In this document: one piece after another, positions 18,401 through 25,417 of the stretch
Numbering within the stretch: the stretch's first letter is position 1
Layout: each line of letters starts with the position of its first letter
Assembly (NCBI GenBank): GCA_019634025.1
Contig: JAHQWC010000145.1
Coordinates: 1 to 39,202 of the forward strand
DNA from: Vampirovibrio sp.
GTDB lineage: Bacteria > Cyanobacteriota > Vampirovibrionia > Vampirovibrionales > Vampirovibrionaceae
Direction: 5' to 3'
Length of the DNA: 39,202 bases
The notes under the pieces: model-generated
What the model was told of the DNA's origin: nothing
The model's database searches: none
Seen by the model: only the letters and a program-made list of their open reading frames with translations
Program-made: the position numbers and the translations under genes

Positions 18401-18581
18401 ACAGGGCGGAGAAATGTGGCGGCCCATGGCCAACACCATTATTTTCGGCCTGGCCTTTGCCACGGTGCTGACCCTGGTGCTGTGCCCGGTGTTATATGCC
18501 TTGTTTTTTGGTGCTAATTTCTCTCGGTGGGCAGTTGAAGAGGCCCCTGTTGAGACGGACCCTGAGATAGAGTTAGGTTAG
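15489..18581 (+). CDS. RND-family multidrug efflux transporter (AcrB/HAE-type)
   Basis: A 1030-residue inner-membrane pump of normal RND length with the usual two-fold repeat: TM1 near 14-32 (FFIVVIFAGIFTF), a large periplasmic loop (FPGASPERVERLVTDKIE), TM2-6 about 335-480, TM7 near 520, a second loop, and TM8-12 from about 855. In TM4, GMMVDNGVVVSEN carries D400 with N401 where AcrB has an Asp pair; the partner motif IIVNNAIMLIDRIETER is in TM10. The single Asp is seen in other HAE subfamilies and is compatible with proton coupling. The ATG overlaps the adaptor stop (ATGA), indicating translational coupling. Substrates cannot be deduced. Confidence 0.95.
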   Translation: MNISEWCIKNNRTAGLFFIVVIFAGIFTFQSISKLESPEVPVRAATIITQFPGASPERVERLVTDKIEKKVREISQIDEVTSQSMTGVSIITVMLEDKYKNLQPIWTVLRNKVDEVADDLPEEALTPEVNDEYGDVFGTLFTIQGEGYSYRELKDYADDVRDALLKVDLVAKVDLYGTQQEQIFVEFSNARLAEYGVNPDSLANILSSQNIIQPSGSIQVGPERIIIEASGEYQDVEAIKNTTLASPGSSESIYLKDIAKVTRGYADPPNTMVRHNGQKAILMAVSMAKGGNIVAMTEGVKKRLTELELTMPVGITFDMMYEEAKFVENSISEFMGNLMQSFGFVVLVLLLFTGIRMGLIAGALIPLAIAGCITLLPLFNIAIEQVSIAALIIALGMMVDNGVVVSENILVRISNGQSRIDAIREASGELFIPLLAASLTTIFAFMPIATAQSAVGEFCYSMFMVITLTLICSWAFSLTAVPLMCYFFLKPQKTQQSFDGPFYTRYRNFLIQMLKKPKIFAAAILGLFVLAVFMFQFVPQVFFPAKDQETVLVDFWKPYGTDITETAESIKALETYLLDDEAVTDVGIVIGEGGPRWNLGASGEQKNDNYAFLMLETNTPEDVAAVIHRTKEFMKSAYANVRYTVQRLDSGPAVAADIQIKLSGDDLPALFAAKDRIIQLIEPLDGVTNIRDNWGEWIKKLVVDVNQEQAKRVGLTSQDVAKSLKTQMSGLVATDYREDNDAIPIRLRAKSAYRNDLGNIEGLNVYSYTQNVSVPLVQVAKTKLVWQPSSIRREDQTRTLTIETDVTEGTTATEVLEKIQKALNTYIGSEDWPAGFGVEYGGEDESSKEANESIAAGLPLAFGCLLLVLVGQFNSIRRTAIIVLTIPPMMIGITPGLLATQAPFGFMAMLGLISLMGIIVNNAIMLIDRIETERKDGLEVEEAIVSAAQQRLRPIVMTATTTIIGLIPLALQGGEMWRPMANTIIFGLAFATVLTLVLCPVLYALFFGANFSRWAVEEAPVETDPEIELG

Positions 18582-18598
18582 GTACGGGGCAACAACTT

Positions 18599-18631
18599 AA
18601 AAACCGCTCTGGTCAATCACAAAAGCGGCTT
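18599..18631 (-). terminator. intrinsic terminator after tRNA-Ala
   Basis: Read on the minus strand, AAGCCGCT pairs with AGCGGTTT around a 15-nt loop, followed by TTTTTAAG. It lies 19 nt past the tRNA 3' end. It could also act weakly for the RND operon on the plus strand. Confidence 0.55.
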
Positions 18632-18649
18632 ATTACATCAATATAAAAA

Positions 18650-18725
18650 TGGTGGAGGTGACTGGATTCGAACCAGCTGCCTTCTGCGTGCAAAGCAGAC
18701 GCTCTGCCAATTGAGCTACACCCCC
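18650..18725 (-). tRNA. tRNA-Ala (anticodon TGC), CCA encoded
   Basis: A 76-nt tRNA on the minus strand. The acceptor GGGGGTG pairs with CACCTCC (one G-T wobble), followed by discriminator A and genomic CCA. The D arm contains TAGCTCAATTGGCAGAGC. The anticodon stem TCTGC/GCAGA closes the loop TTTGCAC, giving anticodon TGC. The T arm is GCTGGTTCGAATCCAGT. It is a single isolated tRNA, not inside an rRNA operon. Confidence 0.97.
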
Positions 18726-18741
18726 ATACGGCAGTTGAGAT

Positions 18742-18770
18742 AGCATATCGTAAATCGGCCATAGGGTAAA
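18742..18770 (-). promoter_or_regulatory. candidate promoter for tRNA-Ala
   Basis: On the minus strand TTTACC (18765-18770) and TATGCT (18742-18747) are separated by 17 bp. The predicted start is about 10 nt before the mature tRNA 5' end, a reasonable leader for a tRNA. Confidence 0.4.
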
Positions 18771-18810
18771 CCGGTCAGGTGCAGGAGAGGGCTAAGTGCC
18801 AGTGGGCACA

Positions 18811-18840
18811 AAATAAAAAGCACGGTCGTCCAGACCGTGC
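18811..18840 (-). terminator. strong intrinsic terminator
   Basis: On the minus strand GCACGGTC and GACCGTGC form a perfect 8-bp stem with a 5-nt loop, followed by TTTTTATTT. No protein gene lies upstream of it on that strand, which points to a short non-coding transcript. Confidence 0.75.
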
Positions 18841-18903
18841 AGCGCTATGAGGAGTTAACTGTCGAATGAGTAAAGTTGTAAAGCTTGAGAGAGAGGAGGA
18901 TCA
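18811..18903 (-). ncRNA. candidate small RNA with CU-rich anti-Shine-Dalgarno 5' end
   Basis: A minus-strand promoter-like pair (18910-18938) predicts a start near 18903, and a strong intrinsic terminator ends at about 18811, giving a transcript of roughly 90 nt. There is no convincing reading frame in it. The 5' part reads TGATCCTCCTCTCTCTC, with CCUCCU complementary to Shine-Dalgarno sequences, a feature of some small RNAs that block translation starts. It lies between tRNA-Ala and the GH8 gene. This is inferred from promoter, terminator and motif only; no known family was recognised. Confidence 0.4.
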
Positions 18904-18909
18904 GGAGGT

Positions 18910-18938
18910 TATATAATATATATCGATTATATTGGCAA
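18910..18938 (-). promoter_or_regulatory. candidate promoter for the small RNA
   Basis: On the minus strand TTGCCA (18933-18938) and TATATA (18910-18915) have an optimal 17-bp spacer in an AT-rich stretch. The hexamers are near consensus, but AT-richness raises the chance of a false match. Confidence 0.4.
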
Positions 18939-18991
18939 AATGCTTTAGAATTGGGCTTAAACTCAGAGTAGAAAAGGGTTTTGCTGGGGTG

Positions 18992-19016
18992 AAAAAGGGT
19001 AAAAATAGCCCTTTTT
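18992..19016. terminator. bidirectional terminator-like hairpin
   Basis: AAAAAGGG (18992-18999) and CCCTTTTT (19009-19016) pair around a 9-nt loop, with T-runs in either direction. It separates the candidate small-RNA promoter from the GH8 promoter region (TATAAT at 19044-19049). Confidence 0.45.
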
Positions 19017-19103
19017 TGATAAAGTTTTGTAACAAAAACGGGCTATAATTGAAGAAACTGACAGAAGCGAGTCAGTCTAGTGAGATGAAGGTTACGTTTT
19101 TAG

Positions 19104-20348
19104 ATGAATAGTTTGATGACACCCTCCTGGGTTCGTAAGGTCCTCATCCTTATCGTGGCCGTTGTCCTCTTTTCTATTGAGGGACTTACAGCCGGGGCCG
19201 AGTCAAAAGATGCTGATTTGCTGAAAGAAACCTGGCAGGCATATAAACACCGCTATATTCAACAAGACGGGCGGGTCAAAGACCCCGGCGCCCAAGACGT
19301 TTCTACCTCAGAAAGCCAGTCTTACGCCATGCTCCGGGCGGTGTGGATGGATGATCGCGCGACCTTTGATAGAACGTACCAATGGTCCATCAATAACCTT
19401 CAGGTACGAGGCGACAAGCTGTTTGCCTGGCGGTGGGGAAAACAACAAAACGGCAATTGGGGGCCGTTGGACCGTACTGCTGCTTCAGATGCCGATGAAG
19501 ACATTGCTTTGGCTTTGCTGATGGCGCATCAACGCTGGCAAGTAGAACAATACCGTACTGATGCCTTGGCCCTCTTAAACGACCTGTGGGAAAAAGAAAC
19601 CGTCCAAACCCCGTTGGGCCCTGTCTTGTTACCAGGCGACTGGGACTGGTCGAAAATTCCGGTGAAAAACGATGAGGGAAAGCGTCATCAGCGCCTTAGA
19701 AAACGGCGGATTAATCCATCATACTTTGCCCCCTATGCCTACCGGGTGTTTGCCCAGGCAGATCCTCGCCATCCCTGGATGCAGTTGGTGGACAGCTCTT
19801 ATGAAATTTTGAGGCGTAGTACCTATCAATCTTTTACCCGGCTTCCATCAGACTGGATAGAGCTGGATTTGGTGAGCAGCACTCTTACGCCTTATGATGA
19901 CCCACGGGATACCCGGGGGGATTTTGGCTACGAGGCGTTTCGGACGTTTTGGCGCATTGGCCTGGATAAACTTTTAAACCCCACAGAGCAACGCGCCTGG
20001 GCTTTTTTAAAGAACGGCACTGTTTTGCGGGACTATTGGGTGATTCACAATACTCTGCCGGGTCCGCTCAGCTTATCGGGTGTGCAACGGGGGCGCTTAA
20101 CGTCTCTGTCTATTTATGGGGGCGTTTTACCGGCGCTTCAATCCTCAGATCCTGCCATTGCAGAAGCGGTTTACCAAAAGATTTTTCTATCCAATTTAAA
20201 ATCCGGCATCTGGCAGCCCTCTAAAGATTACTATGCGCAAAACTGGCTCTGGTTTGGGGTATTGACGCATCATGCATCTATAAAACCAACCTCAAAAAGC
20301 TCTAAACAGTCCGTGTTAACCCGAATACTCTTGTTGCATCAGGACTAA
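19104..20348 (+). CDS. glycoside hydrolase family 8 (endoglucanase/BcsZ-like), secreted
   Basis: A 414-residue secreted glycanase. A Sec signal spans about residues 11-33 (VLILIVAVVLFSIEGLTAGA). The catalytic acid is likely E70 in STSESQSYAML. The family signature is exact: ASDADEDIALALLMAHQRW at 127-145, which includes the conserved catalytic-region aspartates D129 and D131. GDWDW, WIELDLV and DDPRDTRGDFGYEAFR near the end are also typical. GH8 enzymes cut beta-1,4-glucan, chitosan or related chains; BcsZ members trim cellulose during synthesis. A TATAAT lies at 19044-19049; the only purine-rich site (AAGG) is about 13 nt before the ATG. No cellulose synthase gene is in the window, so the substrate is open. 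Confidence 0.92.
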   Translation: MNSLMTPSWVRKVLILIVAVVLFSIEGLTAGAESKDADLLKETWQAYKHRYIQQDGRVKDPGAQDVSTSESQSYAMLRAVWMDDRATFDRTYQWSINNLQVRGDKLFAWRWGKQQNGNWGPLDRTAASDADEDIALALLMAHQRWQVEQYRTDALALLNDLWEKETVQTPLGPVLLPGDWDWSKIPVKNDEGKRHQRLRKRRINPSYFAPYAYRVFAQADPRHPWMQLVDSSYEILRRSTYQSFTRLPSDWIELDLVSSTLTPYDDPRDTRGDFGYEAFRTFWRIGLDKLLNPTEQRAWAFLKNGTVLRDYWVIHNTLPGPLSLSGVQRGRLTSLSIYGGVLPALQSSDPAIAEAVYQKIFLSNLKSGIWQPSKDYYAQNWLWFGVLTHHASIKPTSKSSKQSVLTRILLLHQD

Positions 20349-20502
20349 GGTGCGCACTCATAAATTCAGGCGCTTGTGGGATATGGTTGCCGGGGATCTG
20401 TGCCAAAGTGAGTAAAAACGGCTAAAAACGGGTATTTACTGTATAGAGTCATAAAGCCGTCCATTCTTACTGAAGCCGTATAACGTTTGACGGGAACAGC
20501 GC

Positions 20503-21861
20503 ATGAGTCATCCTACTCCTCCTCCCTTTGCACAAGTACCGCCGCCACAAGGTGTGGGAACGCCTGAATCTTCTGGCGGCAATGCTGCTGAAGATAAAAT
20601 GTTTAAACCCACCGTCCCCAATGTCTTGGAAGATACGGGACTGAATGATCTACTGGTGGAAGACCTGATTTTTAAGCTGCTTCTCAGTAAAGGGGTTCTC
20701 ACAGGCCGGGAAATCTCTAAAGAGTTATGCTTGCCTTTCCGAATTATTGATCCCATGTTGATGGATCTGAAAAATCGATTGTTGTTGGCCCATAAAAACG
20801 CCTCAGAAATGGGCGATTTTATGTACATGATGTCGGAACAAGGCCGAGAGAAGGCATTAATGGCCATGGAATTCTCTGCGTACATTGGCCCGGCCCCAGT
20901 ATTGTTTAAGGACTACCTAACCAGCTTTGAAACCCAAACCATTCGAACCGAAAAACCGGGTGAAGATCAGTTATTGGAGGCCTTCCAAGACCTCTTGCTA
21001 GACCCGACTATGTTTAATACTCTGGGTCCTGCCATCAACTCAGGACGAGGGCTCTTCCTGTTTGGGGAGCCGGGGAATGGAAAAACCTCCATTGCCGAGC
21101 GAATCTGCAAGTGCTTCCATAACCACATCTATATTCCCAAAACCCTCCTCATTGAAGGTCAGTTGGTTCAGTTTTATGATCCTCAATGCCATGAAGCAGC
21201 GCCTGGTGAAGAGAGCCTGCTTGCCGAATACGACCAGCGCTGGATCAAAATCAAGCGTCCGGTGGTCATGGTGGGGGGCGAACTGGTGATGGAAAACCTG
21301 GAAATTCAGTACAACAGCATCACCAAGGTATGCGAGGCCCCGTTACAGCTTAAAGCTAACTGCGGCGTGTTCTTAATTGATGACTTTGGCCGTCAGCGTG
21401 TACATCACGCAGACTTGCTGAACCGGTGGATTGTGCCGTTGGAAAAGCACATCGATTTCCTGTCGCTGCCCAACGGAAAAAAGATTGAAGTCCCATTTGA
21501 CGAATTGATCCTGTTTTCCACCAACCTGGATCCCAAAGACCTGGTAGACGATGCATTCTTACGTCGGATTCCCTATAAAATCCATGTCACCGACCCGTCA
21601 GAAAAAGAATTTCAGGCCCTATTTAAGTTTATGGCCGAGCGTAAAGGCATTACCTACGATGAAGAGATGTTCCAGTATTTGGTTACAACTCACTACCATG
21701 GTAAGCGTCCTTACCGGGCATGTCAGGCGCGGGATATTTTGGATCAGGTCATTAATGCCGCGAACTACCACCGGGTGGAACCAAAAATGACCCGAGAGTT
21801 TTTAGACGCCGCTTGCCAAAATTATTTTGCAGCAATGGAGTCCTCTGTAGACCACCTCTAG
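20503..21861 (+). CDS. AAA+ ATPase with proline-rich and helical/winged N-terminal region
   Basis: A 452-residue cytoplasmic ATPase. Residues 1-30 are a Pro-rich flexible tail; about 40-125 look helical, with KGVLTGREISKELCLPFRII resembling a winged-helix segment; the ATPase core follows, with Walker A GEPGNGKTS at 188-196, Walker B FLIDDFGR at 290-297, sensor-1 FSTNLDPKDL and the arginine motif DDAFLRRIPYKIHV. The core resembles MoxR/AAA_5-like remodelling ATPases, but I cannot assign a named family. GGGA lies upstream of the ATG. It stands alone between the GH8 gene and a pilin-like gene facing it; a role in secretion or pilus control is only positional speculation. Confidence 0.8.
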   Translation: MSHPTPPPFAQVPPPQGVGTPESSGGNAAEDKMFKPTVPNVLEDTGLNDLLVEDLIFKLLLSKGVLTGREISKELCLPFRIIDPMLMDLKNRLLLAHKNASEMGDFMYMMSEQGREKALMAMEFSAYIGPAPVLFKDYLTSFETQTIRTEKPGEDQLLEAFQDLLLDPTMFNTLGPAINSGRGLFLFGEPGNGKTSIAERICKCFHNHIYIPKTLLIEGQLVQFYDPQCHEAAPGEESLLAEYDQRWIKIKRPVVMVGGELVMENLEIQYNSITKVCEAPLQLKANCGVFLIDDFGRQRVHHADLLNRWIVPLEKHIDFLSLPNGKKIEVPFDELILFSTNLDPKDLVDDAFLRRIPYKIHVTDPSEKEFQALFKFMAERKGITYDEEMFQYLVTTHYHGKRPYRACQARDILDQVINAANYHRVEPKMTREFLDAACQNYFAAMESSVDHL

Positions 21862-22018
21862 ATTAAATTTGAGGATTCTTGAATATTTGTTAGGTTTAAA
21901 ATGCTTCGATGGTGACAGGAACATCCTACCAAAGTAGTCTGGGCAGTTTTGCCAGTCGCATTAATACTATTAATGGTGACTGAAGGGAATTTGCCCGGAG
22001 CTATTAAGAGGTGTTTGA

Positions 22019-22225
22019 ATGCCGCCACGCTGGATGAAAGAGCTGAATACCATTGATAATGGTAGCTTGGTGTCCTATACCCTCAGCCGTCTGGAAGAAG
22101 CAGAGGATTTAATGCTGAACCAGAACTACCAATTGGGACTTTTAGAAATACGGCAGTCTGCCCAAGCCTTGGCACAGTTAGAGCAAAGATCTTCTTTTCA
22201 AAATGTCCGCAATGATCTTCGGTGA
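22019..22225 (+). CDS. small hypothetical protein
   Basis: A 68-residue predicted mainly helical protein (LSRLEEAEDLMLNQNYQLGL and LEIRQSAQALAQLEQRSSF), with pattern LEEAxxLMxxxxYxLALLEI reminiscent of a single TPR-like hairpin. AGAGGTG sits about 5 nt before the ATG, a good ribosome site. It is on the same strand as the AAA+ gene 157 bp upstream and converges on the pilin-like gene (11-bp gap). No family is recognised; it could be a small partner of the ATPase. Confidence 0.5.
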   Translation: MPPRWMKELNTIDNGSLVSYTLSRLEEAEDLMLNQNYQLGLLEIRQSAQALAQLEQRSSFQNVRNDLR

Positions 22226-22236
22226 GACGTGGGATG

Positions 22237-23199
22237 TTATAGACAGGTATAGTTTTGGGATTGATGATTACCGGCCTGACAGATACCAGAGGAATCAAAG
22301 TGGACGGTTTCTGACGCTAAAGCAGAATCACTCATTAAACCCATATCATTCTGTACAATGGACTGCACGGCTCCGTGCTGAACGACTTCACCTAAAAATA
22401 AAATCTCGCAGGCAAACTCTTCAATCAATGCTTTAACGCCAGGATCGTTCATGGCCCCACTAGCTTCTGCTTGGTGGTATAAATCAATGAATGCTTGAGT
22501 CTCTGGAAAAGCTAAGGGAGCACTAAAAGGGTCTGGTCCAACATCCTCCGGCCCGACCACAATATTTACGCCACCATAGCCGACAGCATTAATTAAATCT
22601 GCTGTTGTGTAGTATTTTCCATCAATGGTGACATAAGAGCCTTGAAACTCGCCAACAGTGTGGGCGCTATCTGCAATGGTTGCCAAGTGCCCTTGAATTT
22701 TCCCCATAAAATGTCCCTGATTGGCCAAGGCCATGAGTAATGATTGCTGGTTCTTGTCAATTTCTCCAGACCTTGCCAAAGCTTTTGCTAATGCTTTCAT
22801 TTGGTTGGCTAGTTTCATCGTTACCCCGTTGGCACCTGTGGCATCAATTTCTGCCTTTAGGGATTTGGGGAGCTCAAAACTGAGAGATTGACCGTTGCTA
22901 AGGGTGATTTCAACCTGATGAGAACTGGATGTGCTCGTAGACGTGCTGGTTGATCCTGTGGCAGAAGTGCCGGATGTGTTTGTGCCATTTGGTATTCCGG
23001 TGGTAGCTGGCTGATTGGCTTGTTGGTTTGAATTCATTCGGTCAGCCATGTCGCTGCTATATGTTTCCAAGCTTGAGGATAAACCTCCTACAGAAATAAA
23101 GGCAAAGAGGGCTACCATGGCGCCCATAAAGCTGTATTCGACCATTCCCTGTCCTGAATTAGAGAAAGTTCTCATCAACTGCATAGACCTCTTCAGCAT
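22237..23199 (-). CDS. Flp-type pilin-like protein with long C-terminal extension
   Basis: A 320-residue protein. The N-terminus SNSGQGMVEYSFMGAMVALF matches Flp/TadE-like prepilins: possible cleavage after G16, Glu at +5 (E21) and Tyr at +6, then one hydrophobic helix (19-42). Ordinary Flp pilins are 50-80 residues; here a Ser/Thr/Gly linker (about 75-92, TSATGSTSTSTSTS) leads to a 220-residue domain with TLSNGQSLSFELPKSL, a helical part, and a C-terminal segment with three cysteines (C264 region, C305 region, penultimate-but-one C). The ATG at 23197-23199 lacks a ribosome site; ATG 23182-23184 has AAGAGG just upstream and may be the real start (315 aa). No tad secretion genes are in the window. 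I infer a surface pseudopilin or adhesin. Confidence 0.68.
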   Translation of the reverse strand: MLKRSMQLMRTFSNSGQGMVEYSFMGAMVALFAFISVGGLSSSLETYSSDMADRMNSNQQANQPATTGIPNGTNTSGTSATGSTSTSTSTSSSHQVEITLSNGQSLSFELPKSLKAEIDATGANGVTMKLANQMKALAKALARSGEIDKNQQSLLMALANQGHFMGKIQGHLATIADSAHTVGEFQGSYVTIDGKYYTTADLINAVGYGGVNIVVGPEDVGPDPFSAPLAFPETQAFIDLYHQAEASGAMNDPGVKALIEEFACEILFLGEVVQHGAVQSIVQNDMGLMSDSALASETVHFDSSGICQAGNHQSQNYTCL

Positions 23200-23250
23200 A
23201 ATTAAGGTGATTTGTTAATCCATTACATGAAGAATCGACAAAATACCCGA

Positions 23251-23280
23251 TTGGTTAATAGTGATGTAAAGAGATATAAA
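23251..23280 (+). promoter_or_regulatory. candidate promoter of a short plus-strand transcript
   Basis: TTGGTT (23251-23256) and TATAAA (23275-23280) are 18 bp apart. About 40 nt further on is an intrinsic terminator with no gene between, so the pair would make a roughly 60-nt RNA. Confidence 0.3.
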
Positions 23281-23320
23281 CTCTCTATATCCGTATAAAG
23301 AGGTAAAAAAATAGTTACAT

Positions 23321-23347
23321 TTGCCCGTCAACGGGCATGTTTTTTTG
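23321..23347 (+). terminator. intrinsic terminator
   Basis: GCCCGT (23323-23328) and ACGGGC (23331-23336) form a tight stem followed by ATG and a run of seven T. It lies 119 nt upstream of the amino-acid permease, so it may end a leader RNA (attenuator) or a separate small RNA from the promoter at 23251-23280. Confidence 0.55.
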
Positions 23348-23465
23348 TAGGCTGTGTTTCATAGGGGTGTAGGCCGTTATACTGTCTAATTTAATTGCTC
23401 AGGGTTGAGGATAGTATAGCCAAGGTTTTCACCATTATTTTGTACTGTAATATTGGGAGATCTCA

Positions 23466-25052
23466 ATGTCAGGCGTCGCTGAAGCTCAACAGCCATCACT
23501 TATCTCCAAGCTTTTTCGGACCAAGAATCTGGATAAGATTCTGACGGATGCCGAGAATCAAGAACATAAACTCAAGCGGACGTTAAGCGCGTTTGATTTG
23601 GTCATTTTTGGTGTTGGCGCCATGATTGGCGCCGGTATTTTTGTGCTGACCGGGGCTGCAGCAGCTGGCTCTGTGGGCCACCCTGGTGCTGGCGGCGCAT
23701 TGACCCTCTCCTTTATGCTCACCGGCATTGTGTGTTCTTTTTGCGCCCTTTGCTACTCCGAATTTGCCGCCATGGCGCCTATTTCTGGGTCTGCTTATAC
23801 TTATGCGTTCTCCACTATGGGGGAATTTGTGGCCTGGATTATTGGTTGGGCGTTGGTGTTGGAATATGCCGTTGGTAATATGGCTGTGGCTGTGGGGTGG
23901 ACCGGCTCTGTGAAGGAGTTCATGATTCAAAACTTCAATATTACCTTGCCTGCCACCCTTACCAGTAATATGCTGGACACGGTGGAAAGCTTGGAACAGG
24001 TGAAAGACCCGTCTATTCTAATTAACGCCTTTCCCTTCACCATTCCCTTCTCAGATACCAGTATGTATCTCTTGCTGCAAAGCGCCTTTAACTTACCGGC
24101 TTTTATTATTGTGGCCTGCATGACACTGTTGCTCATTGTGGGTGTGTCTGAGAGTGCTAGAAGCGCAGCAGTTATGGTGTTTATTAAAACCGGCGTAATT
24201 CTGCTGTTTATCGGCGCAGGGGCATTGTTCCTGTTTGGCGGTAATATGCATGTGCTGGAGCACAACTGGTTTGCTGACGGGTGGAACAGCTTTGCCCCTA
24301 ATGGATTTGAAGGGATTAAAACCGGAGCCGCTACTATCTTCTTTGCCTACATTGGCTTTGATGCTGTGTCTACGGCTGCTGAAGAAACCAAAAACCCGCA
24401 ACGGGATATCCCTATTGGGATTATTGGTTCTTTAATTCTCTGTACCATTCTCTATATCTTAGTGACTACCGTTATTACCGGAATTGTCCCCTTGAATGAG
24501 ATTAACAAGGAAGCCGCTGTGGTTGGGGCCATGAACTTTATGGGCTATCCCTGGGCCACCTTTGTGGTGGGAATTGGCGCTATTGCAGGCTTAACGTCTG
24601 TGTTGCTGGTACTGCAAATGGCTGGCACCCGGATCTTCTACGCCATCTCCCGGGATGGCCTGTTACCCGAGGCGCTCTCTAAAATTCACCCCAAATTCCA
24701 AACCCCTCACATCTGTACCATTATGGTAGGTATCTTTGTGGCGTTGGGCGCTGGATTATTGCCCATCAATCTGTTGGCTGAAATGTGTAACATCGGAACT
24801 CTAGGCGCCTTTATTGTGGTCTGTCTGGGTATTACGATTCTCCGGTTCTCAGACCCTGATCGAGAACGGCCGTTTAAAGTTCCCTTTGGTTTGACCTTCC
24901 CCCTTATTGGGATGTTGGGTTGTATCTATGTGATGAGCGGTCTGCCTATGGTCACCTGGGTGGTTACCATCGGTTGGTTCCTGCTGGGTATGGCCCTCTA
25001 TTTTGGTTATGGTTTCTGGAACAGCAAGCTGAACCAAGAGTTGCCTTCTTAA
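23466..25052 (+). CDS. APC-superfamily amino acid permease (cationic amino acid transporter type)
   Basis: A 528-residue inner-membrane permease with 12 or more hydrophobic segments. TM1 has the unwound substrate motif FGVGAMIGAGIFVLTG at about 48-63; other APC/CAT signatures are CYSEFAAMAPISGSAYTYAF, FFAYIGFDAVSTAAEE-x-NPQRDIPIGI and ISRDGLLPEALSKIHPKFQTP. The last motif and a loop between TM4 and TM5 holding extra residues fit the cationic amino-acid transporter (CAT/YfnA-like) branch. GGGAG lies about 6 nt before the ATG. The gene is alone and may be controlled by the hairpin and T-run at 23321-23347 if its transcript starts upstream of it. The exact substrate is not deducible. Confidence 0.92.
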   Translation: MSGVAEAQQPSLISKLFRTKNLDKILTDAENQEHKLKRTLSAFDLVIFGVGAMIGAGIFVLTGAAAAGSVGHPGAGGALTLSFMLTGIVCSFCALCYSEFAAMAPISGSAYTYAFSTMGEFVAWIIGWALVLEYAVGNMAVAVGWTGSVKEFMIQNFNITLPATLTSNMLDTVESLEQVKDPSILINAFPFTIPFSDTSMYLLLQSAFNLPAFIIVACMTLLLIVGVSESARSAAVMVFIKTGVILLFIGAGALFLFGGNMHVLEHNWFADGWNSFAPNGFEGIKTGAATIFFAYIGFDAVSTAAEETKNPQRDIPIGIIGSLILCTILYILVTTVITGIVPLNEINKEAAVVGAMNFMGYPWATFVVGIGAIAGLTSVLLVLQMAGTRIFYAISRDGLLPEALSKIHPKFQTPHICTIMVGIFVALGAGLLPINLLAEMCNIGTLGAFIVVCLGITILRFSDPDRERPFKVPFGLTFPLIGMLGCIYVMSGLPMVTWVVTIGWFLLGMALYFGYGFWNSKLNQELPS

Positions 25053-25072
25053 GCCCAACATAAAAATACTCT

Positions 25073-25106
25073 AAAAAAATGCCTTCCTGGTTTATCAGGA
25101 AGGCAT
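25073..25106 (-). terminator. intrinsic terminator of the 53-residue gene (minus strand)
   Basis: ATGCCTTCCTG and CAGGAAGGCAT form a perfect 11-bp stem with a 6-nt loop; on the minus strand it is followed by seven T. It can also end the plus-strand permease transcript, although the T-run there is weak. Confidence 0.75.
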
Positions 25107-25132
25107 TAGAGTTTACTTGCGGGTGAAAAAAC

Positions 25133-25294
25133 TTAAAATTTGCGATGGGCACGTTGCATAGGCTGTTGGCGGACATACAAATATGCAGGTTCAAGCTGGC
25201 GGCTATCCATTGTGCCAACAGATTCCAGAGTGTTAACACGATTTTCCCCAAGCTGAATTAATGCAGTCCATAAGCGCCTGAAAAACAGGTTCAT
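25133..25294 (-). CDS. small basic hypothetical protein (53 aa)
   Basis: A short gene of 53 codons that begins MNLFFRRLWTALIQLGENRV and ends MQRAHRKF before TAA at 25133-25135. Support: AAGGGG about 10 nt upstream of the ATG, a clean stop, and a strong intrinsic terminator 27-60 nt downstream in the same orientation. The N-terminus is amphipathic and the whole peptide basic; the opening loosely recalls short DUF1127-type proteins, but no true family match is claimed. Confidence 0.5.
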   Translation of the reverse strand: MNLFFRRLWTALIQLGENRVNTLESVGTMDSRQLEPAYLYVRQQPMQRAHRKF

Positions 25295-25417
25295 TGTGTG
25301 TATGCCCCTTCGATTAGTCTCTTTTCTCAGTTATTGTCTAGTAAAAAGGTCCTGGCAACCTACAGAACAAGATTTTGCGGGTGTTGCAGGTGTTGTTCTA
25401 TGTATTTAATATAGCGG

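Noticed and set aside
15489-18581. Possible defect because TM4 has D-N instead of the AcrB D-D pair
   Set aside because: Many HAE-type RND pumps have VDN; the other repeats and length are normal.
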